A stretch of DNA of 30,631 nucleotides from CAYRZF01 sp964428805. GTDB taxonomy: Bacteria > Methylomirabilota > Methylomirabilia > Rokubacteriales > CSP1-6. The stretch covers positions 1 through 30,631 of the forward strand of contig CAYRZF010000019.1 of the NCBI GenBank assembly GCA_964428805.1, in the 5' to 3' direction. Under the pieces are notes generated by a model, which had not been told where the DNA came from, searched no databases, and worked only from the letters and a program-made list of their open reading frames with translations. The position numbers and the translations under genes are program-made. Below, one piece after another: positions 1 through 8,717 of the stretch (positions within the stretch are counted from its first letter, which is position 1; each line of letters begins with the position of its first letter).

Positions 1-1366
1 CCCGCTTGAGCTCGTCGCCGCTGCTCCGGAGGTGCTTTTCCTTCTCGCGCAGGGAGGCGGCCTTTTCGAACTCCTGGGCCTCCAGGTACATGTCCTTTTC
101 CCGCACGACCCGCTCGATCTCCTTTTCCAGCTCCTTGATCTCGGGCGGCGGGGTCAGGGCCATCAGTCGAGTCCGCGAGGACGCTTCGTCGATGACATCT
201 ATCGCCTTGTCGGGCAATTGCCGTTCCGTGATGTAGCGGTCTGCCAGTTTCACGGCCGCGTCGACCGCTTCATCAGTGATCTTGACCCGGTGGTGGGCTT
301 CGTACTTGTGACGGAGCCCGCGGATGATCTCGATGGCCTCGCTCACCGAGGGGGCGCGGACGATGATGGGCTGAAACCGCCGCTCGAGCGCCCCGTCCCT
401 CTCGATGTACTTCCGGTACTCATCGAGCGTCGTAGCGCCGATCGTCTGGATCTCCCCTCGGGACAGGGCGGGCTTGAGCATGTTCGAAGCGTCGATCGCG
501 CCCTCGGCCGCGCCCGCCCCGATCAGGGTGTGGAGCTCGTCCAGGAACAGGATCACGTTCTCGGACTGGCGGATCTCCTTCATCACCGCCTTGAGGCGCT
601 CCTCGAACTGGCCCCGATACTTGGTGCCTGCCACCAGGGCGCCAAGGTCCAACTGCAGAAGGCGCTTGCTCACAAGCACATCGGGCACATCGTGGTTGAC
701 GATCTTCTGGGCCAGCCCCTCGACGATCGCCGTCTTGCCAACACCCGGTTCACCGATGAGGACGGGATTGTTCTTGGTCCGACGCGAGAGGATCTGGATG
801 ACCCGCTCGATCTCCATTTCGCGCCCGATGACCGGATCCAGCTTCCCTTCGCGCGCGAGCTGAGTCAGATCCCGGGCGAATTCGTCCAGCACCGGAGTCT
901 GGGACCGCTTCTTGGGGCGAGGGTAGTATTGATCCCCCAACAGGGCCAGAGTCTCCTGACGCACCTCGTCCAGCCTGGCGCCCAGCGACTCGAGAATCTT
1001 GGCCGCGATGCACTGCCCTTCCTTCATGAGCCCGAGGAGGAGATGCTCGGTGCCGATGTAGTTGTGGCCGAGCTGGCGGGCCTCCTCGATGGACAGCTCC
1101 AGGACTCGCTTGGCCTGAGGAGTGAAGGGAACCTCGCCGAAGGTGAGCGTCTTGGGGAACCCCGCGAGCGCGCGCTCGACCTCGGCCTTGACGGTCTCGA
1201 GGCGCAGTCCCAACCGCTGGAGGACCGCAGTCGCGATCCCCTCCCCGTCCCGGATGAGGCCCAACAGGATGTGCTCGGTTCCGACGAAATCGTGACGGAA
1301 CCGCCCGGCTTCCTCACGCGCCAGAATGATGACTCGCCGCGCCCGCTCCGTAAATCGCTCGAACAC
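1..1366 (-). CDS. clpC: ATP-dependent Clp protease ATPase ClpC, N-terminal 455 residues (cut by window edge)
   Basis: This is a Hsp100/ClpC AAA+ unfoldase, which in its family feeds substrates to ClpP in the cytoplasm. The start is a GTG at 1366-1364 giving MFERFTERARR, a standard ClpC N-terminus, with GGGAG just upstream; the reading frame leaves the window at base 2, so the second ATPase domain is missing here. Visible in order: two Clp-N repeats (about 1-145, each with a GTEH-L-LGL motif), the first AAA+ domain with Walker A GEPGVGKT at 205-212 and Walker B ILFLDELHT around D276-E277, and the start of the UVR/M-type coiled linker (EAQEFEKAASLREKEK) near 430-450. That linker separates ClpC from ClpA and is where adaptors bind in characterised ClpC proteins. 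It follows ilvE by 151 bases and has its own TATAAT box in that spacer. No CIRCE element was seen. Family assignment is very secure. Confidence 0.96.
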   Translation of the reverse strand, partial: MFERFTERARRVIILAREEAGRFRHDFVGTEHILLGLIRDGEGIATAVLQRLGLRLETVKAEVERALAGFPKTLTFGEVPFTPQAKRVLELSIEEARQLGHNYIGTEHLLLGLMKEGQCIAAKILESLGARLDEVRQETLALLGDQYYPRPKKRSQTPVLDEFARDLTQLAREGKLDPVIGREMEIERVIQILSRRTKNNPVLIGEPGVGKTAIVEGLAQKIVNHDVPDVLVSKRLLQLDLGALVAGTKYRGQFEERLKAVMKEIRQSENVILFLDELHTLIGAGAAEGAIDASNMLKPALSRGEIQTIGATTLDEYRKYIERDGALERRFQPIIVRAPSVSEAIEIIRGLRHKYEAHHRVKITDEAVDAAVKLADRYITERQLPDKAIDVIDEASSRTRLMALTPPPEIKELEKEIERVVREKDMYLEAQEFEKAASLREKEKHLRSSGDELKR

Positions 1367-1437
1367 TGGTCTCCCTACCCCCCTCCGGCTCGCCGGGTGT
1401 TGCTCAGGTTTTCCTTCCCGGACAGCGGTTTAGCCAG

Positions 1438-1443
1438 ATTATA
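1438..1443 (-). promoter_or_regulatory. Candidate -10 box for clpC
   Basis: On the minus strand a perfect TATAAT lies 72 bases upstream of the clpC GTG, in the spacer after ilvE. No good -35 hexamer is present at 16-18 bases (closest are AGCAGG or TAGCAG), so recognition by the housekeeping sigma factor would rest mainly on the -10. A start near 1431 would give a leader of about 65 bases. Confidence 0.45.
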
Positions 1444-1482
1444 GCGCAGCCCTCGAACCCCTGCTAGCCTTTTCTTTCAAGG

Positions 1483-1498
1483 CCCCCGGACCCGGGGG
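1483..1498 (-). terminator. GC-rich hairpin after ilvE
   Basis: CCCCCGG and CCGGGGG form a 7-bp perfect stem with a 2-base loop (or 6 bp with a 4-base loop) 19 bases after the ilvE stop codon. No T-tract follows on the minus strand, so it is at best a weak intrinsic terminator or an RNA-end stabiliser between ilvE and clpC. Confidence 0.35.
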
Positions 1499-1517
1499 TA
1501 CCAATCGTCACCGAACC

Positions 1518-2585
1518 CTAGACCTCCAGGGTCCAGCCGTGCTGATCGGGGACCCTGGCGTACTGGATGTCGACGATCGCCTGATAGAGGCGCTGCGTCA
1601 ACTCGCCAACCCGCCCGGCATTGATCACGATGCGCTCACCCTGGTACGCGAACTCACCCACCGGCGAAATGACCGCGGCGGTACCGGTGCCCCAGGCCTC
1701 CCGCAGCGTCCCCTTGCGGGCGGCCGCGACCACCTCGTGAATCTCGATCTGCCGCTCGGACACGGCGAGCCCCCACTCGCGCAGAAGGGTCAGCGCCGAG
1801 TCGCGGGTCACGCCGGGGAGGATCGAGCCGGTGAGCGGCGGGGTGACCACCTCGTCCCCGAGCCGGAACATGATGTTCATGGTCCCGACCTCCTCGACGT
1901 ACCTCCGTTGAGCGCCGTCGAGCCAGAGGACCTGGGTGAAGCCGGCCTGGTGCGCCTCTTCAGAGGCGAGGAGGCTCGCGGCATAGTTTCCCCCTGTTTT
2001 CGCCGCGCCGACCCCGCCCGGCACGGCCCGAACGTACTTGTCCACGACGAGGATCTTCACCGGGTTCATCCCCTCGCGGTAATAGGCGCCGACGGGCGAC
2101 AGGATCACGTAGTAGATGTACGACTTCGCCGGCCGGACGCCGAGGAATGCTTCGGTGGCGATGACCGTCGGCCGGATGTACAGCGCCGTGCCGACGCTCG
2201 CCGGCACCCAGTCCCGCTCGACGCCGACCAGCTCCACGAGCGATCGGAGTGCCCAATCCGGATCGAGCGCGGGGATGCACACGCGCCTGGCGGAGTTGTT
2301 GAGCCGCTCGATGTGCTTGTGCGGACGGAACAGGCGCACCCGCCCGTCCACGCCCCGGAAGGCCTTGAGCCCTTCGAAGACGGCCTGCGCGTAGTGGAGC
2401 ACCGCCGCGGCCGGGTCCAGGGACAGGGGGCCGTACGGTTCGATCCGCGGGTCGTACCAGCCCTTCTCCTCCTGGAAGTCCGCCAGGAACATGTGATCGG
2501 TGAAGACCGTGCCGAACCCGAGCTCGGTGTCCTTCGGCTTCGGCTTCTTGGTGGCTGCCCGGGTGATCCTGATCGCCTCGCTCAT
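1518..2585 (-). CDS. ilvE: Branched-chain amino acid aminotransferase (class IV, group II)
   Basis: A PLP enzyme that interconverts Leu, Ile and Val with their 2-oxo acids using glutamate/2-oxoglutarate. The 355-residue length and sequence match the long BCAT form: FGTVFTDHMF at the N-terminus, AKTGGNYAASL carrying the probable PLP lysine near K196, EEVGTMNIMF, TGSILPGVTRDS and a late GTGTAAVISPVGE. An in-frame ATG lies 45 bases further upstream, but the start at 2585 is preferred: it has GAGGG five bases ahead, gives MSEAIRITR as in homologues, and leaves a 49-base gap to lolD. It is the last gene before the clpC promoter region and is probably co-transcribed from lolD. No other isoleucine/valine/leucine genes are in the window, so its neighbours do not explain its role. 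Confidence 0.95.
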   Translation of the reverse strand: MSEAIRITRAATKKPKPKDTELGFGTVFTDHMFLADFQEEKGWYDPRIEPYGPLSLDPAAAVLHYAQAVFEGLKAFRGVDGRVRLFRPHKHIERLNNSARRVCIPALDPDWALRSLVELVGVERDWVPASVGTALYIRPTVIATEAFLGVRPAKSYIYYVILSPVGAYYREGMNPVKILVVDKYVRAVPGGVGAAKTGGNYAASLLASEEAHQAGFTQVLWLDGAQRRYVEEVGTMNIMFRLGDEVVTPPLTGSILPGVTRDSALTLLREWGLAVSERQIEIHEVVAAARKGTLREAWGTGTAAVISPVGEFAYQGERIVINAGRVGELTQRLYQAIVDIQYARVPDQHGWTLEV

Positions 2586-2634
2586 GGTCGCCCTCGCATT
2601 GAGGATTGCCGTCCGGGAAGAGTCTAACATGCGG

Positions 2635-3315
2635 CTACGGCCAGGGAACGGCGCGGCCGTCCACGAGCCGGTATCCCCGGTCGGCCTTCCGCGCCAGATC
2701 CTGGTTGTGAGTGGCGATGACGAAGGTCAATCCCCGCTCAGCCTGAAGACGCAAAAAGAGGTCAAAGATCACCTCGCTGGTCTTCGGGTCCAGATTGCCC
2801 GTCGGCTCATCGGCCAGAACGAGCCGCGGCCGGTGCATCACCGCGCGGGCGATGGCCACACGCTGCTGCTCGCCACCCGACAGCTCTCCCGGGCGATGGT
2901 TTAAACGATCACCCAGGCCGACCTCATTGAGCGCATCCATGGCGCGGGAACGGGCTTCCTCCCACGGCAGGCGCTGGAGCAGCCCGGGAAGTATCGCGTT
3001 CTCCAGAGCGGTCATCTCGCCAAGCAGATTGTAAAACTGAAACACGAAGCCGATCTCGGTTCTCCTAAACCGCGCCAGGCCGTTTTCCGACCGGGAGAAA
3101 ACCTCCTCCCCGTCGAAGCGGACCTCCCCCGCGGTCGGGCGATCCAACGCGCCGAGGAGGTGGAGCAGCGTGGACTTCCCGACCCCCGACGCGCCGACGA
3201 GGGCGACGACCTCGCCCTTCCCCACCGTGAGGCTCACGCCCTTGAGCACCCGCACCAGCTCGGGTCCGCTCCGGTACTCCTTCTCCAGTTCGCGCGCCGC
3301 CAGCAGCTCACTCAT
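2635..3315 (-). CDS. lolD: Lipoprotein-releasing ABC transporter ATPase LolD
   Basis: This is the ATPase subunit of the Lol exporter, which extracts outer-membrane lipoproteins from the inner membrane and hands them to LolA. The 226-residue protein shows Walker A GASGVGKST at 41-49, a Q-loop (VFQFYNLL near 91-98), the ABC signature LSGGEQQRVAIARA from 145, Walker B LVLADEPTGNLD with D169-E170, and the H-loop histidine at 203. Length and motifs are those of the MacB/LolD/FtsE group. The choice of LolD over MacB rests on the adjacent gene: its ATG lies inside the end of lolC (ATGAGTGA, 8-base overlap), so translation is probably coupled. A free-standing ATPase rather than a fused one also argues against MacB. 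Cytoplasmic face of the inner membrane. Confidence 0.92.
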   Translation of the reverse strand: MSELLAARELEKEYRSGPELVRVLKGVSLTVGKGEVVALVGASGVGKSTLLHLLGALDRPTAGEVRFDGEEVFSRSENGLARFRRTEIGFVFQFYNLLGEMTALENAILPGLLQRLPWEEARSRAMDALNEVGLGDRLNHRPGELSGGEQQRVAIARAVMHRPRLVLADEPTGNLDPKTSEVIFDLFLRLQAERGLTFVIATHNQDLARKADRGYRLVDGRAVPWP

Positions 3316-4567
3316 ACCGGAGAACTTCCACGGGATCCAGCCGGGCGGCCCGGCGCGCGGGCAGGAGCGTGAACGCGAACGAGATCAGAAGCGTCGCCCC
3401 GATGATCATCCCGAAATCGCTCCAGGTGAGCTTCATCGGCAGGTGATCGATCTGGTAGACATCCCCCGCGAGACGGATGATCCGGTACGTGTTCTGGATC
3501 CAGATCAGGCCGAGCCCCACCGCGCTCCCGGCCACGGTTCCCACCAGGCCGATGAGGGTCCCCACCGAGAGGAAGACAGCCCCCACGCTGCCCGCCGAGG
3601 CACCCATCGCCTTCAGGATGCCGATCTCCTTCCGCTTCTCGGCCACCAGGAGCACGAGGTGGCCGATGATGGCGAAGGCGGCCACCAGGACGATGATCGT
3701 GACGATGATGAACAGCGCGAGCTTCTCGAGCTGGAGGGCGTTGAAGAGGTTCCGATTCATGTCCATCCAGTCCCGGACCAGGTAGGGGAAGCCGAGCTGA
3801 ACGGCAATCGCCCGTCCGACGGCTTTGGCCTCCCAGGGATCCTTGAGCTTGACCTCGATCCCCGTCACGCGGTTACCGAGGCCGGCGAACTCCTGGGCCA
3901 CGGCGAGATTCACGTACGCCAGGGAGGAATCGTACTCGAACATGCCGACCTCGAACGTCCCTGCCACGGTAAACCGCCGCATCTTGGGCACCATACCGAC
4001 CGCGGTCAGCGCCCCTTGGGGGGAGATCACGGTCACGGTCTCTCCGGGAATGACCCCGAGCGTCCTGGCCAACTCTCGCCCCAGAATGATCGCGGGCTCA
4101 CCCCCGCTCCGCTCCAGGGGTTCGAGACTTCCCATTTTTATTTGGCGCCCGATGTCACGTTTGACCCACTCGGCAGCCAGATCCACGCCCCGGACCAGGC
4201 CGCCCGTCGCTCCCCCGCCCGAAACAGTGAAGAGTGCCTGCTGGAGCACGAACGGTGTCGCGGACCGAACCCCAGGCACCCCGCGCACCCGATCGGCGAG
4301 CGCTGCGGGGTCGCGCACGCCCCGCCCGCCGCCCTCGAGAAGCAGAACGTGAGGGTTGGCGGAAATGATCTTGTCCCGGATGCCGTCCTGAAATCCCGTC
4401 ATCACAGCGAGAACGACGATCAGGGCACTCACTCCCAGGAACACCCCGCCGATGCCGGTCCAGACGAAAAGCGACAGGTTGGTGCGGTGGCCGCGGGCGC
4501 GGAGGTACCGCAGCCCCAGAAAGAGCTCAAAAGGCAACTCCAAGGGGAAGCGGCGGCGCGGGTTCAT
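3308..4567 (-). CDS. lolC: Lipoprotein-releasing system permease, LolC/LolE family
   Basis: Inner-membrane permease partner of LolD. The 419 residues show the family topology: one N-terminal membrane helix (about 32-58), a large periplasmic MacB-type domain (about 60-275), then three helices (about 283-308, 328-357, 384-404). EKRKEIGILKAMGAS at 310-324 is the coupling segment that contacts the ATPase, and the protein ends with ARRAARLDPVEVLRYE, typical of LolC/E. Its ATG overlaps the lysS stop as ATGA and its end overlaps lolD. Only one permease is present here, whereas enterobacteria use a LolC plus LolE heterodimer; a single permease probably acts as a homodimer, or a second copy lies elsewhere. 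From sequence alone I cannot say whether it is closer to LolC, LolE or the single-permease LolF type. Confidence 0.9.
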   Translation of the reverse strand: MNPRRRFPLELPFELFLGLRYLRARGHRTNLSLFVWTGIGGVFLGVSALIVVLAVMTGFQDGIRDKIISANPHVLLLEGGGRGVRDPAALADRVRGVPGVRSATPFVLQQALFTVSGGGATGGLVRGVDLAAEWVKRDIGRQIKMGSLEPLERSGGEPAIILGRELARTLGVIPGETVTVISPQGALTAVGMVPKMRRFTVAGTFEVGMFEYDSSLAYVNLAVAQEFAGLGNRVTGIEVKLKDPWEAKAVGRAIAVQLGFPYLVRDWMDMNRNLFNALQLEKLALFIIVTIIVLVAAFAIIGHLVLLVAEKRKEIGILKAMGASAGSVGAVFLSVGTLIGLVGTVAGSAVGLGLIWIQNTYRIIRLAGDVYQIDHLPMKLTWSDFGMIIGATLLISFAFTLLPARRAARLDPVEVLRYE

Positions 4568-6075
4568 GCCTTCTCCGGGCCCCCCTCCGAGGGAAACTCC
4601 GGGCGGAGGTGGGGGAACAGGATCACATCGCGGATCGAGGGCTGATCGGCAAACAACATCACGAGCCGGTCGATGCCGATTCCCTCGCCGGCTGTCGGCG
4701 GCATGCCGTACTCGAGGGCGCGTACGAAGTCCCGGTCCAGCCAGTGCGCCTCCTCATCGCCAAGCTCGCGCTCAGCGGCCTGCGACGTGAAGCGCGCCAA
4801 TTGCTCTTCGGGATCGTTCAGCTCCGTGTACGCGTTGGCCATCTCCAGCCGCCCCACGAACAGCTCGAACCGGTCGGCCAGGGCCGGGTTGTCCTTGCTG
4901 CCCTTGGAGAGCGGGGACAGCTCGATGGGAAACTCGATGACAAAAGTCGGCTGGACCAGCGTGGGCTCCACGCACTTTTCGAAGATTTCCTTCCAGACAT
5001 GGGCTGACGATCGGGGGAGCGCGTCACAACCGAGTGCGTGCAGGACGGCCTTCTCAACGCTCAGCGGGTCCGTGTCGGGATTGACGGCCATCCCCAGGGC
5101 GTCCGAGACGGCGTTGAAGAACCTGACCCGCCGCCATGGCGGGGTGAGATCGATCCGTTCGCCTTGATACGCGAAGGTCAGAGGGCCCAACACGGTCTGA
5201 GCCAGGTGGCAAAGGAGCGCCTCGGTCAGCTCCATCAAGTCGGCGTAGTCCGCGTAGGCCTGGTAGAACTCCAGCATGGTGAACTCGGGGTTGTGCTGGG
5301 TGGAGGTCCCCTCGTTTCGAAAGTTACGGTTGATCTCGTACACGCGATCCAGGCCTCCCACGACGAGCCGCTTCAGGTAGAGCTCGGGGGCCACGCGGAG
5401 GTAGAGATCCAGGTCCAGCGCGTTATGGTGGGTCACGAACGGGCGAGCCGCGGCGCCGCCGGGGATCGGCTGCATCATCGGGGTCTCCACCTCGAGGAAG
5501 CCCCGCGCGTCCAGAAACTCGCGCATCGCTTTCACGAGAGCGCTCCGCAGCTGGAACACGTGGCGGGCCTTCGGGTTGACCACGAGATCCAGGTACCGTT
5601 GCCGATAACGCGTCTCGACGTCCTTGAGACCGTGCCACTTCTCCGGGAGGGGGCGCAGGGCCTTCGTCAGGAAGCTGAAGGACTTCACCGCGATCGTGAG
5701 CTCCCCCGTACGCGTCCTGAAGAGCTCCCCGGTCACGCCGATGAAATCGCCGGCGTCCAGGTCGGTAAAGAGCCCGTACTCCTCGCCGAGCTGGTCGGCG
5801 CGCGCGTAGAGCTGGATCATCCCCGTATAGTCCTTGAGGGCCGCAAAGCAGGTCTTTCCGTGGTGACGGAGCGTCATGACGCGTCCCGCCACGCTGACGG
5901 GCCCGACGCCTTTGAGTTCTTCCTCGGTGGCCTCCGTCAGCTGCGCGGTGAGGCGCCCCGCCCAGTGGGTAACCGGGTAGCGACTGCCGAACGGGTCCAC
6001 CCCACGGTGCCGGAGGTTCGCCAGCTTGGCGTACCGGCGCCGGATCAGATCGTTGTCGTCAGGCGGGGTGGTCAT
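4564..6075 (-). CDS. lysS: Lysyl-tRNA synthetase, class II
   Basis: Charges tRNA-Lys in the cytoplasm. The 503-residue length is typical of bacterial LysS. An OB-fold anticodon-binding domain occupies about 55-145 (VSVAGRVMTLRHHGKTCFAALKD), followed by the class II catalytic core: motif 1 region near 178-205, motif 2 FRNEGTSTQHNPEFTMLEFY from 252, and motif 3 GEGIGIDRLVML with R470 near the C-terminus. The ATG at 6075 gives MTTPPDDNDL and sits 12 bases after the prfB stop, with only a weak AAGG as ribosome site. It overlaps lolC by four bases. The prfB-lysS-lolC-lolD order is a familiar arrangement in several proteobacterial and related diderm groups. Confidence 0.97.
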   Translation of the reverse strand: MTTPPDDNDLIRRRYAKLANLRHRGVDPFGSRYPVTHWAGRLTAQLTEATEEELKGVGPVSVAGRVMTLRHHGKTCFAALKDYTGMIQLYARADQLGEEYGLFTDLDAGDFIGVTGELFRTRTGELTIAVKSFSFLTKALRPLPEKWHGLKDVETRYRQRYLDLVVNPKARHVFQLRSALVKAMREFLDARGFLEVETPMMQPIPGGAAARPFVTHHNALDLDLYLRVAPELYLKRLVVGGLDRVYEINRNFRNEGTSTQHNPEFTMLEFYQAYADYADLMELTEALLCHLAQTVLGPLTFAYQGERIDLTPPWRRVRFFNAVSDALGMAVNPDTDPLSVEKAVLHALGCDALPRSSAHVWKEIFEKCVEPTLVQPTFVIEFPIELSPLSKGSKDNPALADRFELFVGRLEMANAYTELNDPEEQLARFTSQAAERELGDEEAHWLDRDFVRALEYGMPPTAGEGIGIDRLVMLFADQPSIRDVILFPHLRPEFPSEGGPEKA

Positions 6076-6087
6076 AGGGGGACCTTG

Positions 6088-7192
6088 TCATGCTTGCGCT
6101 GACTTTCCGGACAAGAGGTAGGCCTGGATGAACGGGTCGAGTTCGCCGTCCATGACGGCCTCGACGTTGCCCACCTCGAGGCTCGTCCGGTGGTCCTTGA
6201 TGAGCTGATACGGGTGGAAGGTGTAGGAGCGGATCTGGCTCCCGAACGCGATCTCCTTCTTCTCTCCGGCGAGCTCGGCCAGCTCCTCCCGCTGTTTCTT
6301 CTCGTACACCTGGTAGAGCCTGGCTCGCAAGATCCGAAGCGCCGTATCGCGATTGCGAAGCTGCGATCGTTCGTTCTGGCACTGCACCACGATCCCGCTG
6401 GGCAGGTGGGTGATCCTCACCGCGGAGTCCGCGGTATTTACACTTTGACCGCCTGGCCCCGAGGAGCGGAACACGTCAATGCGAAGGTCCTCGTCCCTGA
6501 CCACAACCTCCACCTCTTCGACCTCGGGGATCACGGAGAGCGAGGCAAAAGAGGTGTGGCGACGCCGGGAGGCATCAAAGGGAGAGATCCTCACGAGCCT
6601 GTGGACCCCGGTCTCCCCCTTCAGATAGCCGTACGCGTACTCGCCGCTCACCTCGATCGTCGCCGACTTGATCCCGGCCTCCTCGCCGGGGAGCAGGTCC
6701 ACGACCTCGGCGCTGAAGCCCTGGCGCTCGGCCCAGCGGAGATACATCCGCACGAGCATCTGAGCCCAGTCCTGGGATTCGGTCCCGCCCGCGCCCGGGT
6801 GAATGGACACGATGGCGTTCTTCCTGTCGTGTGGTCCGGAGAGGATGACCTTCAGCTCGAACTCCGCGAGGGACTGGCGGAGTTTCCTGATTCCGTCCTC
6901 GATCTCAGGGGCGACGCTCTCGTCCCCCTCTTCAACCGCCAGTTCCCAGAGCAGGCGAAGCTCCTCGGCCCGGGTGGAAAGCTCCTGCCAGCGCCCGACG
7001 AGGCGCGCGAGTTCGGCCCGTTCCTGGACCCGACTCTGGGCGCGCCGGCTCTCCTCCCAGAAGGTGGGAGAGGCCATCTCGGTCTCGATCAGGCGGAGAC
7101 GCTCCTGCTTGGCGGAAAGGTCAAAGGTGCCCCCGAAGGTCGTCCAACCGCTTCTCGAACTCCAGGACGTCGCGTTTCAGCTCACCGAGCAT
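6088..7192 (-). CDS. prfB: Peptide chain release factor 2 (RF2), expressed through a programmed +1 frameshift
   Basis: RF2 releases finished proteins at UGA and UAA codons. Translation starts at the ATG at 7192-7190, four bases after the lnt stop, with GGAGG inside the end of lnt. It gives 23 codons ending ...DLRGHL, then meets an in-frame TGA at 7123-7121. Skipping T7123 restores the frame (DLSAKQERL...) and yields 367 residues in all, the normal RF2 length. In the corrected numbering the stop-codon-reading tripeptide SPF is at 203-205 and the catalytic GGQ is at 247-249. SPF, rather than the PxT of RF1, fixes it as RF2. Low RF2 activity allows the shift at its own UGA, so the gene is autoregulated. 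This is not a pseudogene. A call starting at the ATG at 7077 would lose 38 N-terminal residues. Confidence 0.97.
7120..7135 (-). other. prfB programmed +1 frameshift signal
   Basis: On the minus strand the sequence is CGGGGGCACCTTTGAC. It contains the three classical elements with the same spacing as in Escherichia coli: an internal Shine-Dalgarno-like GGGGG, the slippery CTT codon, and TGA followed by C. Peptidyl-tRNA on CTT slips to TTT, so the ribosome continues with GAC. Confidence 0.95.
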
Positions 7193-7196
7193 GGGG

Positions 7197-8717
7197 CTAT
7201 CGCTTCCTCCGAAGGCCTCCAAGGGCGAGGGCGGCGGTCGAGACCGCCAGAGAGGCATAGGCGAAGATATCGCCGAAGCGCGCGTAGAGGGTCGTCCGCT
7301 GTCTGAGCGGCAGAGTGACGCTCAAGACACCGCGTTCAAAGAGGCCCAGCGTCCTCCCGATCCGCCCGCTGGGCTCCACCGACGCCGAGATGCCCGTGTT
7401 GGCGGCCCGGGCGATCGCCACCCGGTTCTCCACCGCGCGGAACGGGAGCATCGCCAGATGCTGCCACGGCCCGCTGGTCGTGCCGAACCAGGCGTCGTTC
7501 GTGATGTTCACCATGTACTCGGCTCCCCCTGCCACGAACTCCCTGAACAGTTCTGGAAAGATCCCCTCGTAGCAGATCACGACCCCGAACGACGCCGGCT
7601 CCACCCTGAACACCCGGGGAGCCGACCCGGCCTGGAACTCCGATATAAACTCGGCCCAGCGCCTCACGAAGCCGATCATCCGGGAGAGGGGTACATACTC
7701 CCCGAACGGAACGAGATGTATCTTATCATACTTGGCGGTAATTCCCCGTCCTGTCAGCAAAAACGCGCTGTTGTAGAAGCCGCTTTGATCACCGTCGATC
7801 GACCCCACCAGCAGCGGCGCCCCGACCTCCTGGGAGAGCATCTGAAGGTCCGCCACGAGGCGTGGATCTCGTCGGAGGAAAATGGGCGCCGCCGTTTCGG
7901 GCCACAGGATGACCGCCGGCTTTGCCCCCCCGGCCTGGCGGGTCAGGGTCGTGTAGATGCTGAGGGTCTGTGCCTGGTAGGCCGGGTCCCACTTCAGCGA
8001 CTGCTCGATGGAAGGTTGGATGACGGCAACCGGGATCGATCGGGTCGGTGGTGGATCCGCAAGTCGCATGAAGCCGAAGGCCAGCGCGGCGACGACAAGC
8101 AGGGCCGCGATCGTTCCTCCGGGCGCGGCGCGCCGAAATCCGAATGCAAGACCGGCCGCCAGCGCCGCGTTCACGGCGACAATGAGAAAGGAGACGCCGT
8201 AGACCCCCGTCCACTCGGCGATCTGGATCAGCGCGAGCTGGCGGTATTGGGAGTAGCCGAGGAGCCCCCATGGGAACCCTGAGAGGAGCTGCCCCCGAAG
8301 CCACTCCGCCCCCACCCACAGGAACGGCGCGCTAGCCAGCGCCCAGCCGACGCCGTGGCGTTGCCGGAACCAGCTCAGCGACGCGGCCACCAGGCCGAAG
8401 AAGAGCCCGCAGTACCCCGCCAGACCCAGGATCGGGAGCCAGGTCAGCGGCCACGGGATCAGGCTGTAGTTCCGGAACGTGTGGTCAAGCCAGCGGAGGA
8501 GCAAGAGGAAGAAGGCCGTGCCCATCAACCATCCGTCAGCCAGCGCCTGGCGGGGAGGCCGAACGAGAGCCGAGGTGAGGAGAGGGACCAGGCCGATCCA
8601 GGCCAGGAGGGACCAATCGGTCGTGGGATACGCCAAGGTCAGAAGGACCGAGGACGCCAGAAGCAGCGGAAGCCTGACCCGCCCGACGTGTAGCGCCGCC
8701 AGACGGTCAGCGGCCAT
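7197..8717 (-). CDS. lnt: Apolipoprotein N-acyltransferase
   Basis: Adds the third acyl chain to the N-terminal cysteine of lipoproteins in the inner membrane, the last maturation step before Lol sorting. The 506 residues fit the family (about 510). The N-terminal half is a bundle of membrane helices, with clear segments near 15-30, 34-51, 62-78, 93-116 and 172-195. A nitrilase-type domain follows (about 228-470), with catalytic residues by homology at E274 (LWPETAAP), K332 (YDKIHLVPFGEYVP) and C382 (VVICYEGIFPEL), and then a final helix near 483-502. The frame stays open upstream to 8999, but that part overlaps the metallophosphoesterase and has no Lnt-like sequence, so the ATG at 8717 (MAADRLAALH) is chosen; this gives an 11-base overlap with that gene. 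Its linkage with lolCD in the same transcript is functionally consistent. Confidence 0.95.
   Translation of the reverse strand: MAADRLAALHVGRVRLPLLLASSVLLTLAYPTTDWSLLAWIGLVPLLTSALVRPPRQALADGWLMGTAFFLLLLRWLDHTFRNYSLIPWPLTWLPILGLAGYCGLFFGLVAASLSWFRQRHGVGWALASAPFLWVGAEWLRGQLLSGFPWGLLGYSQYRQLALIQIAEWTGVYGVSFLIVAVNAALAAGLAFGFRRAAPGGTIAALLVVAALAFGFMRLADPPPTRSIPVAVIQPSIEQSLKWDPAYQAQTLSIYTTLTRQAGGAKPAVILWPETAAPIFLRRDPRLVADLQMLSQEVGAPLLVGSIDGDQSGFYNSAFLLTGRGITAKYDKIHLVPFGEYVPLSRMIGFVRRWAEFISEFQAGSAPRVFRVEPASFGVVICYEGIFPELFREFVAGGAEYMVNITNDAWFGTTSGPWQHLAMLPFRAVENRVAIARAANTGISASVEPSGRIGRTLGLFERGVLSVTLPLRQRTTLYARFGDIFAYASLAVSTAALALGGLRRKR

Noticed and set aside
32..1444. Long plus-strand open frame of 470 codons
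   Set aside because: It is antisense to clpC, whose conserved motifs are all in the minus frame. Long antisense frames are expected at this GC content.
6088..7123. prfB as a pseudogene because of the in-frame TGA
   Set aside because: The TGA is part of the canonical RF2 frameshift signal and the downstream frame is intact to full length.
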